Below are positions 34,608 to 42,695 of a stretch of 64,000 nt of DNA, piece after piece; positions within the stretch are counted from its first letter, which is position 1; the number at the start of each line of letters is the position of its first letter. Under the pieces are notes generated by a model that was not told the DNA's origin, searched no databases, and was given only the letters and a program-made list of their open reading frames with translations. This stretch comes from an uncultured Clostridia bacterium. Its GTDB lineage: Bacteria > Bacillota > Clostridia > UBA1381. The DNA lies in NCBI GenBank assembly GCA_934476675.1, contig CAKSOE010000003.1, positions 62,001 to 126,000 of the forward strand, read 5' to 3'. A program made the position numbers and the translations under genes.

Positions 34608-35675
34608 TTAAATATATTTTTCCGTTATTTTCTGCATATCTTCAAGCTTTGACTCAATATTGTACACAAGCTTGAACTGATTTCTCGCACGGTCAAGATT
34701 ATGTGTTTCATACTTCGTCTTGAAGTAGGTGTCGCCGTTAAGATAGTCGGCGAAAAATCTTATACCGCACTCATACGTAAGAATAAGCGCCGACACGGGC
34801 AAAAGCTTCTTCTCCGTTTCCGTAAGGCAGTCCGCCGTTTCGGACAAAAATCCTTTTGCAAACTGCTCATACTTTTCAAGGTCAAAATACACCTTATCAA
34901 GCTCTGTTTCGTCCTCCAAAGCGCTTGACGCCCCGAAACGCAGCGCATCACCGAAATCGTAAAGCGCCGAACCGGGCATAACCGTGTCAAGGTCGATAAC
35001 GCAAACGTCCTCGCCTGTTTCCGAATCAAAAAGTACATTATTCAGCTTTGTATCGTTATGTGTTACTCTGAGGGGAATATCGCCGCTTTCTATCGCATCG
35101 ACAATCAGACCGGCATATTTCCCGTAGGAGCGTGCAAAGTCAATTTCCGCTTTCACGCTGTCAGCACGTCCTGCCCTATTTTCCTTAACAGCACATTCGA
35201 GCTGTTCTATACGTCCAGGCGTGTTATGGAATTCCGGTATGGTGTCATACAGCTTATCAACCGGAAAATCATCAAGCATTTTCTGAAATTTTCCGAATGC
35301 CCTTCCCGCAAAATAAAGCTGTATTGGATTTTCCACAATATCATAGCTCACCGAATCCTCAATGAACTTGTACATTCTGAAATAACTGCCGTCCTCTGCC
35401 TTGTAGCAGCTTTTTCCGTCAAGCGTCGGAATAACCGTCAGGGTTTCGCGGTCGGGATTTCCGCCCGACGCTTTCAGCTTTTCACGCACATGCTGCGTCA
35501 CGCCGCATATGTTTTCCATTACCTGCGCCGGATTTTTGAACACGCTGCTGTTTATTCTCTGCAAAATATACCTGGGTGTCGAATCGCATAAATATGTATC
35601 GTTTATATGTCCGTTTCCGTACTCTGATATTTCCGTTTCCACACGGAACTTACTCAATATTTCGTTTAATTCCAT
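34608..35675 (-). CDS. NahK-like N-acetylhexosamine 1-kinase (APH fold)
   Basis: A 355-residue phosphotransferase-fold enzyme. The best resemblance is to bifidobacterial NahK, which phosphorylates GlcNAc/GalNAc at C1 in the lacto-N-biose pathway: GNGHINDTYLC near residue 20, RVTHNDTKLNNVLFD (catalytic Asp loop), CVIDLDTVMPG (metal loop) and DFGDALRFGASS all fit. The start overlaps the preceding nucleotidyltransferase by 10 bp, and it lies 45 bp before the NagB-ROK start. With the nucleotidyltransferase it could make UDP-HexNAc. Exact sugar is unproven. Confidence 0.85.
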   Translation of the reverse strand: MELNEILSKFRVETEISEYGNGHINDTYLCDSTPRYILQRINSSVFKNPAQVMENICGVTQHVREKLKASGGNPDRETLTVIPTLDGKSCYKAEDGSYFRMYKFIEDSVSYDIVENPIQLYFAGRAFGKFQKMLDDFPVDKLYDTIPEFHNTPGRIEQLECAVKENRAGRADSVKAEIDFARSYGKYAGLIVDAIESGDIPLRVTHNDTKLNNVLFDSETGEDVCVIDLDTVMPGSALYDFGDALRFGASSALEDETELDKVYFDLEKYEQFAKGFLSETADCLTETEKKLLPVSALILTYECGIRFFADYLNGDTYFKTKYETHNLDRARNQFKLVYNIESKLEDMQKITEKYI

Positions 35676-36508
35676 TTGTACATACCCTTCTCTGTCATAA
35701 TTTTTAACGCTTCTCGTACCGACGGCGTATCCTCACGGTAGGTGATTCCGTACCATTTTTCATCTGTTTCCTCAACTCTGACGGGCATTTTTTCCTCCGT
35801 CATACGCTTATTGATTACGCTCGGCAAAAAAAATTCCGTCTTCGGTTCGCTGCCGTGATTATCTAAAAATGTATGAAATTCCTTTTCAAGATAATCAAAA
35901 ATTCCCGTATCAAGTCCCCACATATTCATCGAAACAATCGTATCATCGGCAAAACCGCTGTCCCTTGAAATATCAGTTGTTTCCGTTATCTGCGTCAGAA
36001 TACCGTTCTCCACAGTACATATTCCTCTTGAAACCGTACCGTTTTCCGACAGCGTATTGCCTATCTTATAACCTGCCATACACATTCCGCCCTTTTCGGT
36101 AAGGCTGCGGTACATCGTCCGGTATATGCTCTGTCCGTAATAATCGTCCGCATTGATTACAAGAAACGGATGCTTTACGGCATTTTTCGCGCACAAAATC
36201 GCGTGTCCCGTTCCCCACGGTTTTTCTCTTGACGGATTTAATGTATATCCGTCAGGGAGCGCGTCCTTTTCCTGGTAAACATATTCCGTATCAATCATTT
36301 TTTCGATACGCTTTCCGCACGCCTCACGAAAATCCGCCTCTATATCCTTTCTTATGATAAGCACGGCTTTATTAAAGCCCGCTTTGACAGCGTCATAAAC
36401 GGAATAATCGAGAATCATCTCTCCGTTCGAGCCTACCGGAGCCGCCTGTTTAAGACCGCCGAAACGGCTGCCCATTCCTGCTGCCATTATTACCAATTCA
36501 GCATTCAT
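35666..36508 (-). CDS. Sugar-1-phosphate nucleotidyltransferase
   Basis: A 280-residue NTP-transferase. The signature AAGMGSRFGGLKQ is at residues 9-21, INADDYYG (metal Asp) near 118 and a late KTEFFLPSVIN segment. It first activates a sugar-1-phosphate with an NTP, likely UTP. As first gene of the operon, directly before a HexNAc 1-kinase, it probably makes a UDP-HexNAc or UDP-hexose. RBS GAAAGGAAGAG. It is transcribed from the promoter at 36590-36617, opposite an araC gene. Confidence 0.83.
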   Translation of the reverse strand: MNAELVIMAAGMGSRFGGLKQAAPVGSNGEMILDYSVYDAVKAGFNKAVLIIRKDIEADFREACGKRIEKMIDTEYVYQEKDALPDGYTLNPSREKPWGTGHAILCAKNAVKHPFLVINADDYYGQSIYRTMYRSLTEKGGMCMAGYKIGNTLSENGTVSRGICTVENGILTQITETTDISRDSGFADDTIVSMNMWGLDTGIFDYLEKEFHTFLDNHGSEPKTEFFLPSVINKRMTEEKMPVRVEETDEKWYGITYREDTPSVREALKIMTEKGMYKWN

Positions 36509-36562
36509 TATTAAAACTCTTCCTTTCTGCGCCGAAATTACTGCAAAAAATACAACGTCCCC

Positions 36563-36591
36563 TTTACAGAAATAATTAATTATGTTATAAT
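36563..36591 (+). promoter_or_regulatory. Promoter of the araC gene at 36679
   Basis: TTTACA (36563-36568), 17 bp, TATAAT (36586-36591). Its -10 overlaps that of the opposite promoter. Confidence 0.65.
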
Positions 36592-36617
36592 TATATCATG
36601 CCAAAATTACATATCAA
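36590..36617 (-). promoter_or_regulatory. Promoter of the hexosamine operon
   Basis: On the minus strand TTGATA (36612-36617), 16 bp, TATAAT (36590-36595). The -35 lies in the loop of the palindrome at 36601-36628. Confidence 0.6.
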
Positions 36618-36651
36618 TGTAATTTTGGGCCAACGTATGAGATTTTGGGCC
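36601..36651. promoter_or_regulatory. Candidate AraC-type operator between divergent promoters
   Basis: A 12-bp perfect inverted repeat CCAAAATTACAT (36601-36612) / ATGTAATTTTGG (36617-36628), plus a direct repeat ATTTTGGGCC at 36622-36631 and 36642-36651, exactly 20 bp apart. This gives three ATTTTGG half-sites, two in tandem as expected for AraC proteins. It covers the -35 of the hexosamine promoter and lies in the araC leader, so mutual control is likely. Confidence 0.6.
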
Positions 36652-36678
36652 GATTTTAAAAAATACGGAGGAGATGTT

Positions 36679-37551
36679 ATGTACCGTGAATATAAAGTTG
36701 AGGAACAACTGAGAATAACGTCTATGTTTTCGCTGTTTGAATATTATTATGACAGCTCGTACAGTTTTTCGGGCGAGGTGCATGATTTCTGGGAATGTGT
36801 TTACGTTATTAACGGCGGTATATGCGCGTCGGGTGATGAACGCGTTTACAGTCTGCGCGAAGGGGATATGATAGTACACAAACCGCTTGAACTGCATAAA
36901 TTTCATATAGACTGCTCCGAAGGCGCACATCTTCTTATTTTTTCTTTTTCCGCCGCAGGGGCAGTGCTTGAAAATCTGAAAAACCGAACGTTTCACCTGT
37001 CCGAAGCGCAGAAAAACGTTATCGCCGCACTGCTTGACTATGCGCGCAGCGAAGCTCCCGAAAACCCTGACGCTTACCGTACGGAAACAATATATCTTGT
37101 GCCGTTTGATTCGTCGGCAATATATCCGCAGACAATTGCGATGTATATATGCCGTCTTTTGCTTATGATAGGCGACAGCGGCAAAACCGCCGCCGCAGCG
37201 GAAACACCCGACACGACTGTTTTCAGAAATGCGGTTACGTTTATGAATAATCATATATATGCCAATCCGTCCGTGAATGATGTTGCGGATTTTTGCAGGG
37301 TCAGTCTGACAAGTTTAAAGCGGATTTTTAAAAAATTTGCCGGAATGGGAATACATAAATATTTTTTACAGCTGAAATTCAAGGCTGCTGCTGAAATGCT
37401 CGCAGACGGAACGAGCGTGACGGAGGCGGCGGAAATATTGGGCTTTAACGACCAGGGATATTTTTCAAAGGCTTTTAAACGTGAAATGGGCATGGCGCCG
37501 TCAAAGGCGCTGTATACGGGACGTATTACAGATAAAAATACGCTTCTTTAA
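36679..37551 (+). CDS. AraC family transcriptional regulator divergent from hexosamine operon
   Basis: A 290-residue regulator. A cupin-like sensor (residues 1-150; VHDFWECVYVINGG, REGDMIVHKPLELHKFH) is followed by an AraC DNA-binding domain (about 190-290) with SVNDVADFCRVSLTSLKRI and SVTEAAEILGFNDQGYFSK. The ATG at 36679 has GGAGGAG; the frame before it crosses the operator. Its divergent position and shared control region with the nag operon suggest it senses a hexosamine derivative, which is inference. Confidence 0.91.
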   Translation: MYREYKVEEQLRITSMFSLFEYYYDSSYSFSGEVHDFWECVYVINGGICASGDERVYSLREGDMIVHKPLELHKFHIDCSEGAHLLIFSFSAAGAVLENLKNRTFHLSEAQKNVIAALLDYARSEAPENPDAYRTETIYLVPFDSSAIYPQTIAMYICRLLLMIGDSGKTAAAAETPDTTVFRNAVTFMNNHIYANPSVNDVADFCRVSLTSLKRIFKKFAGMGIHKYFLQLKFKAAAEMLADGTSVTEAAEILGFNDQGYFSKAFKREMGMAPSKALYTGRITDKNTLL

Positions 37552-37716
37552 CAAGAGGGATATGCCTTTTTAAGAAAATTATTTAATAGATGTAATTCAA
37601 AAATACTGAGATTCTGTTTCTTGAGTTGTCCGACCTCTGTAAATTACCGGGATATTGAATTGGTTATTTTACCGCCGACGCATAAGTATACTTCGTTTTA
37701 TTCATGCAAAAAAATA

Positions 37717-37745
37717 TTGTAAAAACCGACATACTGTGTTATAAT
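37717..37745 (+). promoter_or_regulatory. Promoter of metA
   Basis: TTGTAA (37717-37722), 17 bp, TATAAT (37740-37745). The leader is only about 25 nt, leaving no room for a SAM riboswitch or T-box. The preceding stretch 37552-37716 shows no further feature. Confidence 0.75.
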
Positions 37746-37776
37746 ATACTAAGAAAATTCAGGAGTGTGATAGAAT

Positions 37777-38694
37777 ATGCCGATAAGGATTCCCGACAAG
37801 CTGCCGGCGACAAAGCAGCTGAACAAAGAAAATATATTTGTGATGACGGAAAAAAGGGCGATGCACCAGGATATACGTCCGCTTAAAATTGTTGTGGTAA
37901 ACCTTATGCCGACAAAAATCACCACCGAAACACAGCTTATGCGGCTTTTGTCAAATTCGCCTCTGCAAGTCGGGATTGATTTGCTGCAAATGAATTCGCA
38001 TTTATCAAAAAACACGCCGCAGGAGCATCTGAAAACCTTTTACAAAACCTTTGATGAGATAAAACATTCAAAGTACGACGGAATGATTATAACCGGCGCA
38101 CCTGTGGAAAATCTTGATTTTGGCGAAGTGGATTACTGGGATGAGCTTAAAGAAATCATGAACTGGTCAACCACGCACGTAACGTCAACGCTCCATATCT
38201 GCTGGGCGGCAATGGCAGGGCTTTATTATCATTACGGCGTGCCGAAATATCCGTTAAGCGAAAAATGCTCGGGCGTATTCGAGCATCATGTAAACCGCCG
38301 CACATCAAAGCTTGTGCGCGGCTTTGACAATATTTTTTACGCACCTCATTCACGCCACACGGAAGTCAGAAAAGAGGATATTAAAAAGGTTAAGGAGCTT
38401 GAAATTTTAGCCGAATCGGACGAAGCAGGAGTGTATCTTATAACCACAAAGGGCGGCAGACGGATTTTCGTAACGGGGCACGGCGAATATGATTCCGATA
38501 CGCTCAAAAATGAATATCTGCGCGATTTGGAGGCGGGCAAAAATCCTTCAATTCCAAAGCACTACTTCCCCGGCGATAATCCGTCTAAAAAGCCGATTGT
38601 ACGCTGGCGTTCACACGCAAGTCTGTTGTTTTCAAACTGGCTTAATTATTTTGTTTACCAGATTACACCGTATGATATTGAAAGCATAAAATAA
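37777..38694 (+). CDS. metA: Homoserine O-acyltransferase MetA (predicted acetyl-CoA type)
   Basis: A 305-residue enzyme that acylates homoserine in methionine synthesis. Cys142 (TLHICWAAMAG) and the GHGEYD His/Glu are the catalytic residues. Residue 111 is Glu (GAPVENLDF), the choice associated with acetyl-CoA use, whereas Gly at that place gives succinyl-CoA use. RBS CAGGAG lies 11 bp before ATG. It has its own promoter and is alone except for a downstream 55-residue protein; other methionine genes are not in the window. Confidence 0.96.
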   Translation: MPIRIPDKLPATKQLNKENIFVMTEKRAMHQDIRPLKIVVVNLMPTKITTETQLMRLLSNSPLQVGIDLLQMNSHLSKNTPQEHLKTFYKTFDEIKHSKYDGMIITGAPVENLDFGEVDYWDELKEIMNWSTTHVTSTLHICWAAMAGLYYHYGVPKYPLSEKCSGVFEHHVNRRTSKLVRGFDNIFYAPHSRHTEVRKEDIKKVKELEILAESDEAGVYLITTKGGRRIFVTGHGEYDSDTLKNEYLRDLEAGKNPSIPKHYFPGDNPSKKPIVRWRSHASLLFSNWLNYFVYQITPYDIESIK

Positions 38695-38771
38695 CAGTAT
38701 ATTTTTTCTGACAACCGCAAATACTAAGCGCATAATATAACGCCGTATGCGGTGAAACGGAGGGCAAAACA

Positions 38772-38939
38772 ATGGACTTCAATTCAACAAATGATTTACT
38801 GAAAACGGATGCCGATGCGCAAAAGTTTTTTGATTCGCTTGACGCACAGACGCAGCAGCAGCTTTTGGATAAATACACGCACGTCACAAACATCAGCGAA
38901 TTGAAAACCTTTGCCGAAGTAATAGAGAAACACATATAA
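38772..38939 (+). CDS. 55-residue hypothetical protein after metA
   Basis: ATG at 38772 with CGGAGGG at good spacing opens a 55-codon frame (MDFNSTNDLL ... AEVIEKHI). It is acidic and predicted helical, with the pattern AQKFFDSLDAQTQQQL-LDK and ISELKTFAEVI. This resembles small clostridial proteins of unknown role with 'AQKF--SLP ... SFE-L--YAE' patterns. It lies 77 bp after metA and before the inverted-repeat element. Function unknown. Confidence 0.6.
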   Translation: MDFNSTNDLLKTDADAQKFFDSLDAQTQQQLLDKYTHVTNISELKTFAEVIEKHI

Positions 38940-38940
38940 C

Positions 38941-39047
38941 AAAAAAGGGGCTGTTTAAAAAGGCACAGACCGTTCAAAGGCATAGATGCTGCTTTAAAGT
39001 GATAGCATTTGTTTAAATAAAGTGCTCTTTTTTAACAGCCCCTTTTT
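38941..39047. repeat. Diverged 107-bp relative of the palindromic repeat, between convergent genes
   Basis: Ends are inverted: AAAAAAGGGGCTGTTTAAAA at the left and TTTTTTAACAGCCCCTTTTT at the right. The left part (GCACAGACC-TTCAAAGGCATAGATG) parallels the GTCCAGACC-CAAAAAGGCA block of copies A-C, but the middle hairpin is missing. It probably terminates transcription of the metA side and the minus-strand HTH gene. Confidence 0.65.
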
Positions 39048-40770
39048 ATAAGACCTGAAAGTCTAACTTTTCTATTGCCTCTCTTAATATAGGATGCCGT
39101 ATCACAAAATGAATTGTCGGCGCTTTATTTTTTGAAATCATAACATATTCGTTCTCGTGTATCATTATCTGTATGTTTCTGAAAGCATTTTGTTCCAAAC
39201 GTGCTGCGGAATAATTATGATTTTCTTTTGCAAATTTTTTTGTCAGTTCTAAGTGTTCGGTATATTCTTCATAAGAATACTCAAAATCTCTGCCGAAAAA
39301 CATAAGCGACAGTGACAATGAAACCGGCTGCTCTTTAAATTCCTTCTCCGTCAGATACGGGATTTCATCTAAGACGGAATTGTGTTGCAGTATTTCAAGC
39401 GCTTGTCTCTTACGTGCAGACGCATAAAGCATAATTTTTTGTTTTTCGTCCCCGGACACATTCCGCTTTTCCAAAAAACGTCTTAAAAATTCTTCCGATG
39501 CCGTATATATGGGGAGTGCGGACAATATATTTTTTCGTTTTCCGTCCGTATGCACATCTGACAGCAAAAACGCATTTAAACCGCCTGCACTGTCCTCGCG
39601 GTAAATTTCCATAAGCGGCAGCGCCTTTTTCATAATACATTCGGCGCGTTCGCTGTAATACGCCAGTTCCTCACGGTTTTTCGTCAGATAATACTTTCCC
39701 TTTGAATGATACCCCGAAATGCTTTCGCCCGTCAGAGCCGCTGCGCCCGACACATTCAAAAAATGACAATACACATGATTATGTACACCCTTTATATAAT
39801 ACGGAGAAATCTGACCCGTCATATACAGAGGAATCCAGCACTCAAATCCGAGCATGATTTCATTAAACGGACGGTTAAGATTATGCACAACGTTAAGGTG
39901 CAGTCCTTTTTTCAGCATTGCCGCCAATCCGAACATATACTTTTTTGAAAACTCCATATCCGCAGCCATATCGTCCATTTGCATATCGCTGCACATAAAC
40001 ACGCTTTGCTTTGATTTCGACAGAGCGGTTGCTTTAAGAAAATCCAGCTCTCCGTTTTTCATTTCTTCAACGCCGTAATAGCTTTTTGATGTCGGCAGCT
40101 GAAACGGCAGCGAGGGCACTTTTAATTCGTCAAAACGAATTGCGCGGATATATTCGTTTAAGTCAAATTCATCGAGTTTTTCGAGGAAATCAGTCACGGG
40201 ATTTTTGATATTTTCTCCGTTTTCGCCGTCGGTCAGCCATTTTGTCAAAGCCGCTGTGTATTCCGATTCCGTTTTTATATCTGTTTCAGATATAAACTCC
40301 GAGAGAATTTTTCTGTCATGCACACTGTCATAACATCTGACAATATACTCCGCAACATCAAACGCAAACTTCTCCGGCTTTGACGGCTTTCTCTTGCCGC
40401 TGCGAATACGCGACACATACGAGGAATCGTATTTCAGATTTTTTGACATTTCTGCCGCATTGACATCGAGAACAGAGCACAGCATATTAAATCTTGTTCT
40501 GAGACTTTCGTAATCAAACTCATTGCCGCGCAACAGTGCGTTCAATTCCTCCTCTACTGTTTTATACGATATTCCGGCAATGCCTTTTTTCTCTGCCGCA
40601 ATACAAATCCCGCGGCAGAGTCTTTCCATATCCGCGGAGCTGCTTTTCGGCGCTCTCTCGCCGGTTCTGTATCTGCTTATTGTCGCTTCCGAAATTCCCG
40701 AATACTCCGAAAATTCCTTACCGGAACATCCCGTCAAATCCATATATTCATTGAATTTATCGCTAAACAT
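39046..40770 (-). CDS. Large regulator with two XRE-type helix-turn-helix domains
   Basis: A 574-residue protein I cannot assign to a named family. Residues 1-65 hold one XRE-like HTH (GKEFSEYSGISEATISRYRTG) and about 85-140 a second (VNAAEMSKNLKYDSSYVSRIRSGKRKP). The remaining ~430 residues are soluble, without recognisable catalytic motifs, probably a sensor or effector-binding part. The ATG at 40770 follows GGGGTGAG. It lies 21 bp after the walK-like gene, so it is probably the third gene of that unit. Confidence 0.75.
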   Translation of the reverse strand: MFSDKFNEYMDLTGCSGKEFSEYSGISEATISRYRTGERAPKSSSADMERLCRGICIAAEKKGIAGISYKTVEEELNALLRGNEFDYESLRTRFNMLCSVLDVNAAEMSKNLKYDSSYVSRIRSGKRKPSKPEKFAFDVAEYIVRCYDSVHDRKILSEFISETDIKTESEYTAALTKWLTDGENGENIKNPVTDFLEKLDEFDLNEYIRAIRFDELKVPSLPFQLPTSKSYYGVEEMKNGELDFLKATALSKSKQSVFMCSDMQMDDMAADMEFSKKYMFGLAAMLKKGLHLNVVHNLNRPFNEIMLGFECWIPLYMTGQISPYYIKGVHNHVYCHFLNVSGAAALTGESISGYHSKGKYYLTKNREELAYYSERAECIMKKALPLMEIYREDSAGGLNAFLLSDVHTDGKRKNILSALPIYTASEEFLRRFLEKRNVSGDEKQKIMLYASARKRQALEILQHNSVLDEIPYLTEKEFKEQPVSLSLSLMFFGRDFEYSYEEYTEHLELTKKFAKENHNYSAARLEQNAFRNIQIMIHENEYVMISKNKAPTIHFVIRHPILREAIEKLDFQVL

Positions 40771-40791
40771 ATTTCTCACCCCGCGGTATTT

Positions 40792-42609
40792 TTATTCATT
40801 TACCGGAATGGTAATTGTAACCTCCGTACCCTTATTTATCTCGCTGCTGATTTTAATTTTTCCGTTAAACGCAGATTCCAGCGTCTGCTTTGCAATTGCC
40901 AGTCCGAGACCCGTTCCGCCCGTATCGCGCGAACGCGCCTTATCCACGCGGTAAAAACGGTCAAATATATGCGGCAGCTTATCCTTCGGAATACCGATTC
41001 CGTTATCGGAAACCTTTATACATATATCCTGGTACACCTTTGAGGAATAAACCTCAATCGCGCCGCCCGTGGGCGTGTATTTTACGGCATTTGAAATAAT
41101 ATTTATAATTACACGCTCCAGCCCGTCACGGTCGCCGGATATAAGCGGCGCTTCATTTATCGGATGATACACAATTGTCTGATTCTTTTTCTTTGCCGTC
41201 ATTTCCATGCGCTCAACAATCGTTTCAAGCATTTTACGTATTTCTATCGGTTCGGGGATTTTATAGTGCGTCTGATTTGCGTCAAGCTCCGAAAGCGTCA
41301 GCAAATCACTTAAAATCCTTGCCATTCTATCCGATTCGGACGCAATTACATCCAGGAAACGCACCTGAAGTTCTCTGTCAACATCGGGCATATCGGAAAG
41401 CGTTTCCGAATATGATTTAATCGTAGTTAAAGGCGTGCGCAGCTCATGCGAAACGTCGGCAACAAAATCCCGGCGCGACTGCTCCAGCTTTTCCTGGTGC
41501 GTAATGTCACGAATGATAACTATAATACCTCCGACCTTGTTTTCAATATTGAATGTCGCAAAATTAAGGCGCAGATATGTGTTGTTTATTTTAATTTCAC
41601 GTTCGACGCCGCCGTCCGGCTTCATATAAACCAAGTCGCCCAGAGTAATTCCGGCATTAATTTCCTTGAAAAACCTGTCAAACTGAATATCGTCCAGATA
41701 TTTTCTGTTTAAAAGCTTCTGCGCCTCGGGATTTACATGAATAAGCTCACCCTGCATATTAAACGCAAGAACGCCGTCGTTCATATTCTGCAAAATCGTT
41801 TCTACCTTTATCTTCTCGCCTATTGCCTTGTCATGCGACTCCTTGCGCGAATGTGCCAGATACAGCAGCGAATTTGTCAGATACCCAATCTCGTCCTTTG
41901 AATTTGATTCCTGCAATGCGTTCAGATCGCCGTCCGCAAGCTTTTTTGCCTGAATGGTAAGCTGTCCGATAGGCACAGTGACCGTTCTTGCTATGACCGT
42001 TCCCAAAAGAAAGGCCAAAAGCACGGAACCTGCAAGAACATACAGCCATATCCTTATAATTGTATAAACAATCGTTTTTTCTACTGTTTTATCGTCTCTT
42101 ATGTACACAATAAATTTTGTATTATCCTTGCTGCCGAGCGGCAGTGCGTAATCCATATATGATGCCGTGATGTTATTCTGAAACGCTTCGCTGCCGGAAA
42201 GTGCGCTCTGAATAACCGGTGTAATATCAACCGTTTCGCTGTTTACCGACGAATACAGAACCTCTGCGCTTTTGCCGTCCAGCACTGAATATGTACGTGA
42301 TGCGCTCATTGCCAGCGTTCCTAAGTAGCTGTTCATGGTATCACGTATTCCGTCAAGATTTATGTGCGAGGTTTCCTCCATAATCAGCGGGCTTCCGTCT
42401 GCCGGAGGATTCGGCACGGTAACGGAGTTTGCCGCACTGTCAAGGCTCTGCCGCAAACCGTCGGAAAGCGCCGCGTTTATTACATTAATAAAATCCGTAC
42501 GGAAATATTTATCCGCACACAAAATTCCCGCTCCGCCGATTATAATTTCTGCCGCCGCAACAAGCGCAATGAACAGAAGCGTTATTTTCCAGCGTATGCT
42601 TTTGAACAT
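40792..42609 (-). CDS. WalK/VicK-like sensor histidine kinase
   Basis: A 605-residue membrane kinase. Transmembrane helices lie at about 8-31 and 183-207 around an extracellular sensor loop; HAMP is about 208-260, PAS about 265-370, HisKA with His388 (DVSHELRTPLTTIKSYSE) and HATPase about 490-600 (NIISNAVKYTPTGG, DNGIGIP, GTGLGLAI). The order TM-loop-TM-HAMP-PAS-HisKA-HATPase is that of WalK, which controls wall metabolism. RBS AAGGAG. Accessory genes yycH, yycI and yycJ are absent, so WalK identity is likely but not certain. Confidence 0.85.
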   Translation of the reverse strand: MFKSIRWKITLLFIALVAAAEIIIGGAGILCADKYFRTDFINVINAALSDGLRQSLDSAANSVTVPNPPADGSPLIMEETSHINLDGIRDTMNSYLGTLAMSASRTYSVLDGKSAEVLYSSVNSETVDITPVIQSALSGSEAFQNNITASYMDYALPLGSKDNTKFIVYIRDDKTVEKTIVYTIIRIWLYVLAGSVLLAFLLGTVIARTVTVPIGQLTIQAKKLADGDLNALQESNSKDEIGYLTNSLLYLAHSRKESHDKAIGEKIKVETILQNMNDGVLAFNMQGELIHVNPEAQKLLNRKYLDDIQFDRFFKEINAGITLGDLVYMKPDGGVEREIKINNTYLRLNFATFNIENKVGGIIVIIRDITHQEKLEQSRRDFVADVSHELRTPLTTIKSYSETLSDMPDVDRELQVRFLDVIASESDRMARILSDLLTLSELDANQTHYKIPEPIEIRKMLETIVERMEMTAKKKNQTIVYHPINEAPLISGDRDGLERVIINIISNAVKYTPTGGAIEVYSSKVYQDICIKVSDNGIGIPKDKLPHIFDRFYRVDKARSRDTGGTGLGLAIAKQTLESAFNGKIKISSEINKGTEVTITIPVNE

Positions 42610-42639
42610 AGTTAGTCTCCTTTTGAGTAAAAATTAATT

Positions 42640-42668
42640 ACCCGAAATAGACATATCCTATTCCGGGT
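42640..42668 (-). terminator. Hairpin between response regulator and kinase genes
   Basis: ACCCGAAATAG (42640-42650) / CTATTCCGGGT (42658-42668), 11 bp with one G-U pair; on minus it is followed by AATTAATTTTTA. It may reduce kinase expression relative to the regulator. Confidence 0.5.
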
Positions 42669-42695
42669 GCGTATTTTCAATATGTAATTTTTCAA

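Noticed and set aside
37552..37716. SAM or T-box riboswitch before metA
   Set aside because: No helical core or T-box sequence seen, and the promoter lies downstream of this stretch.
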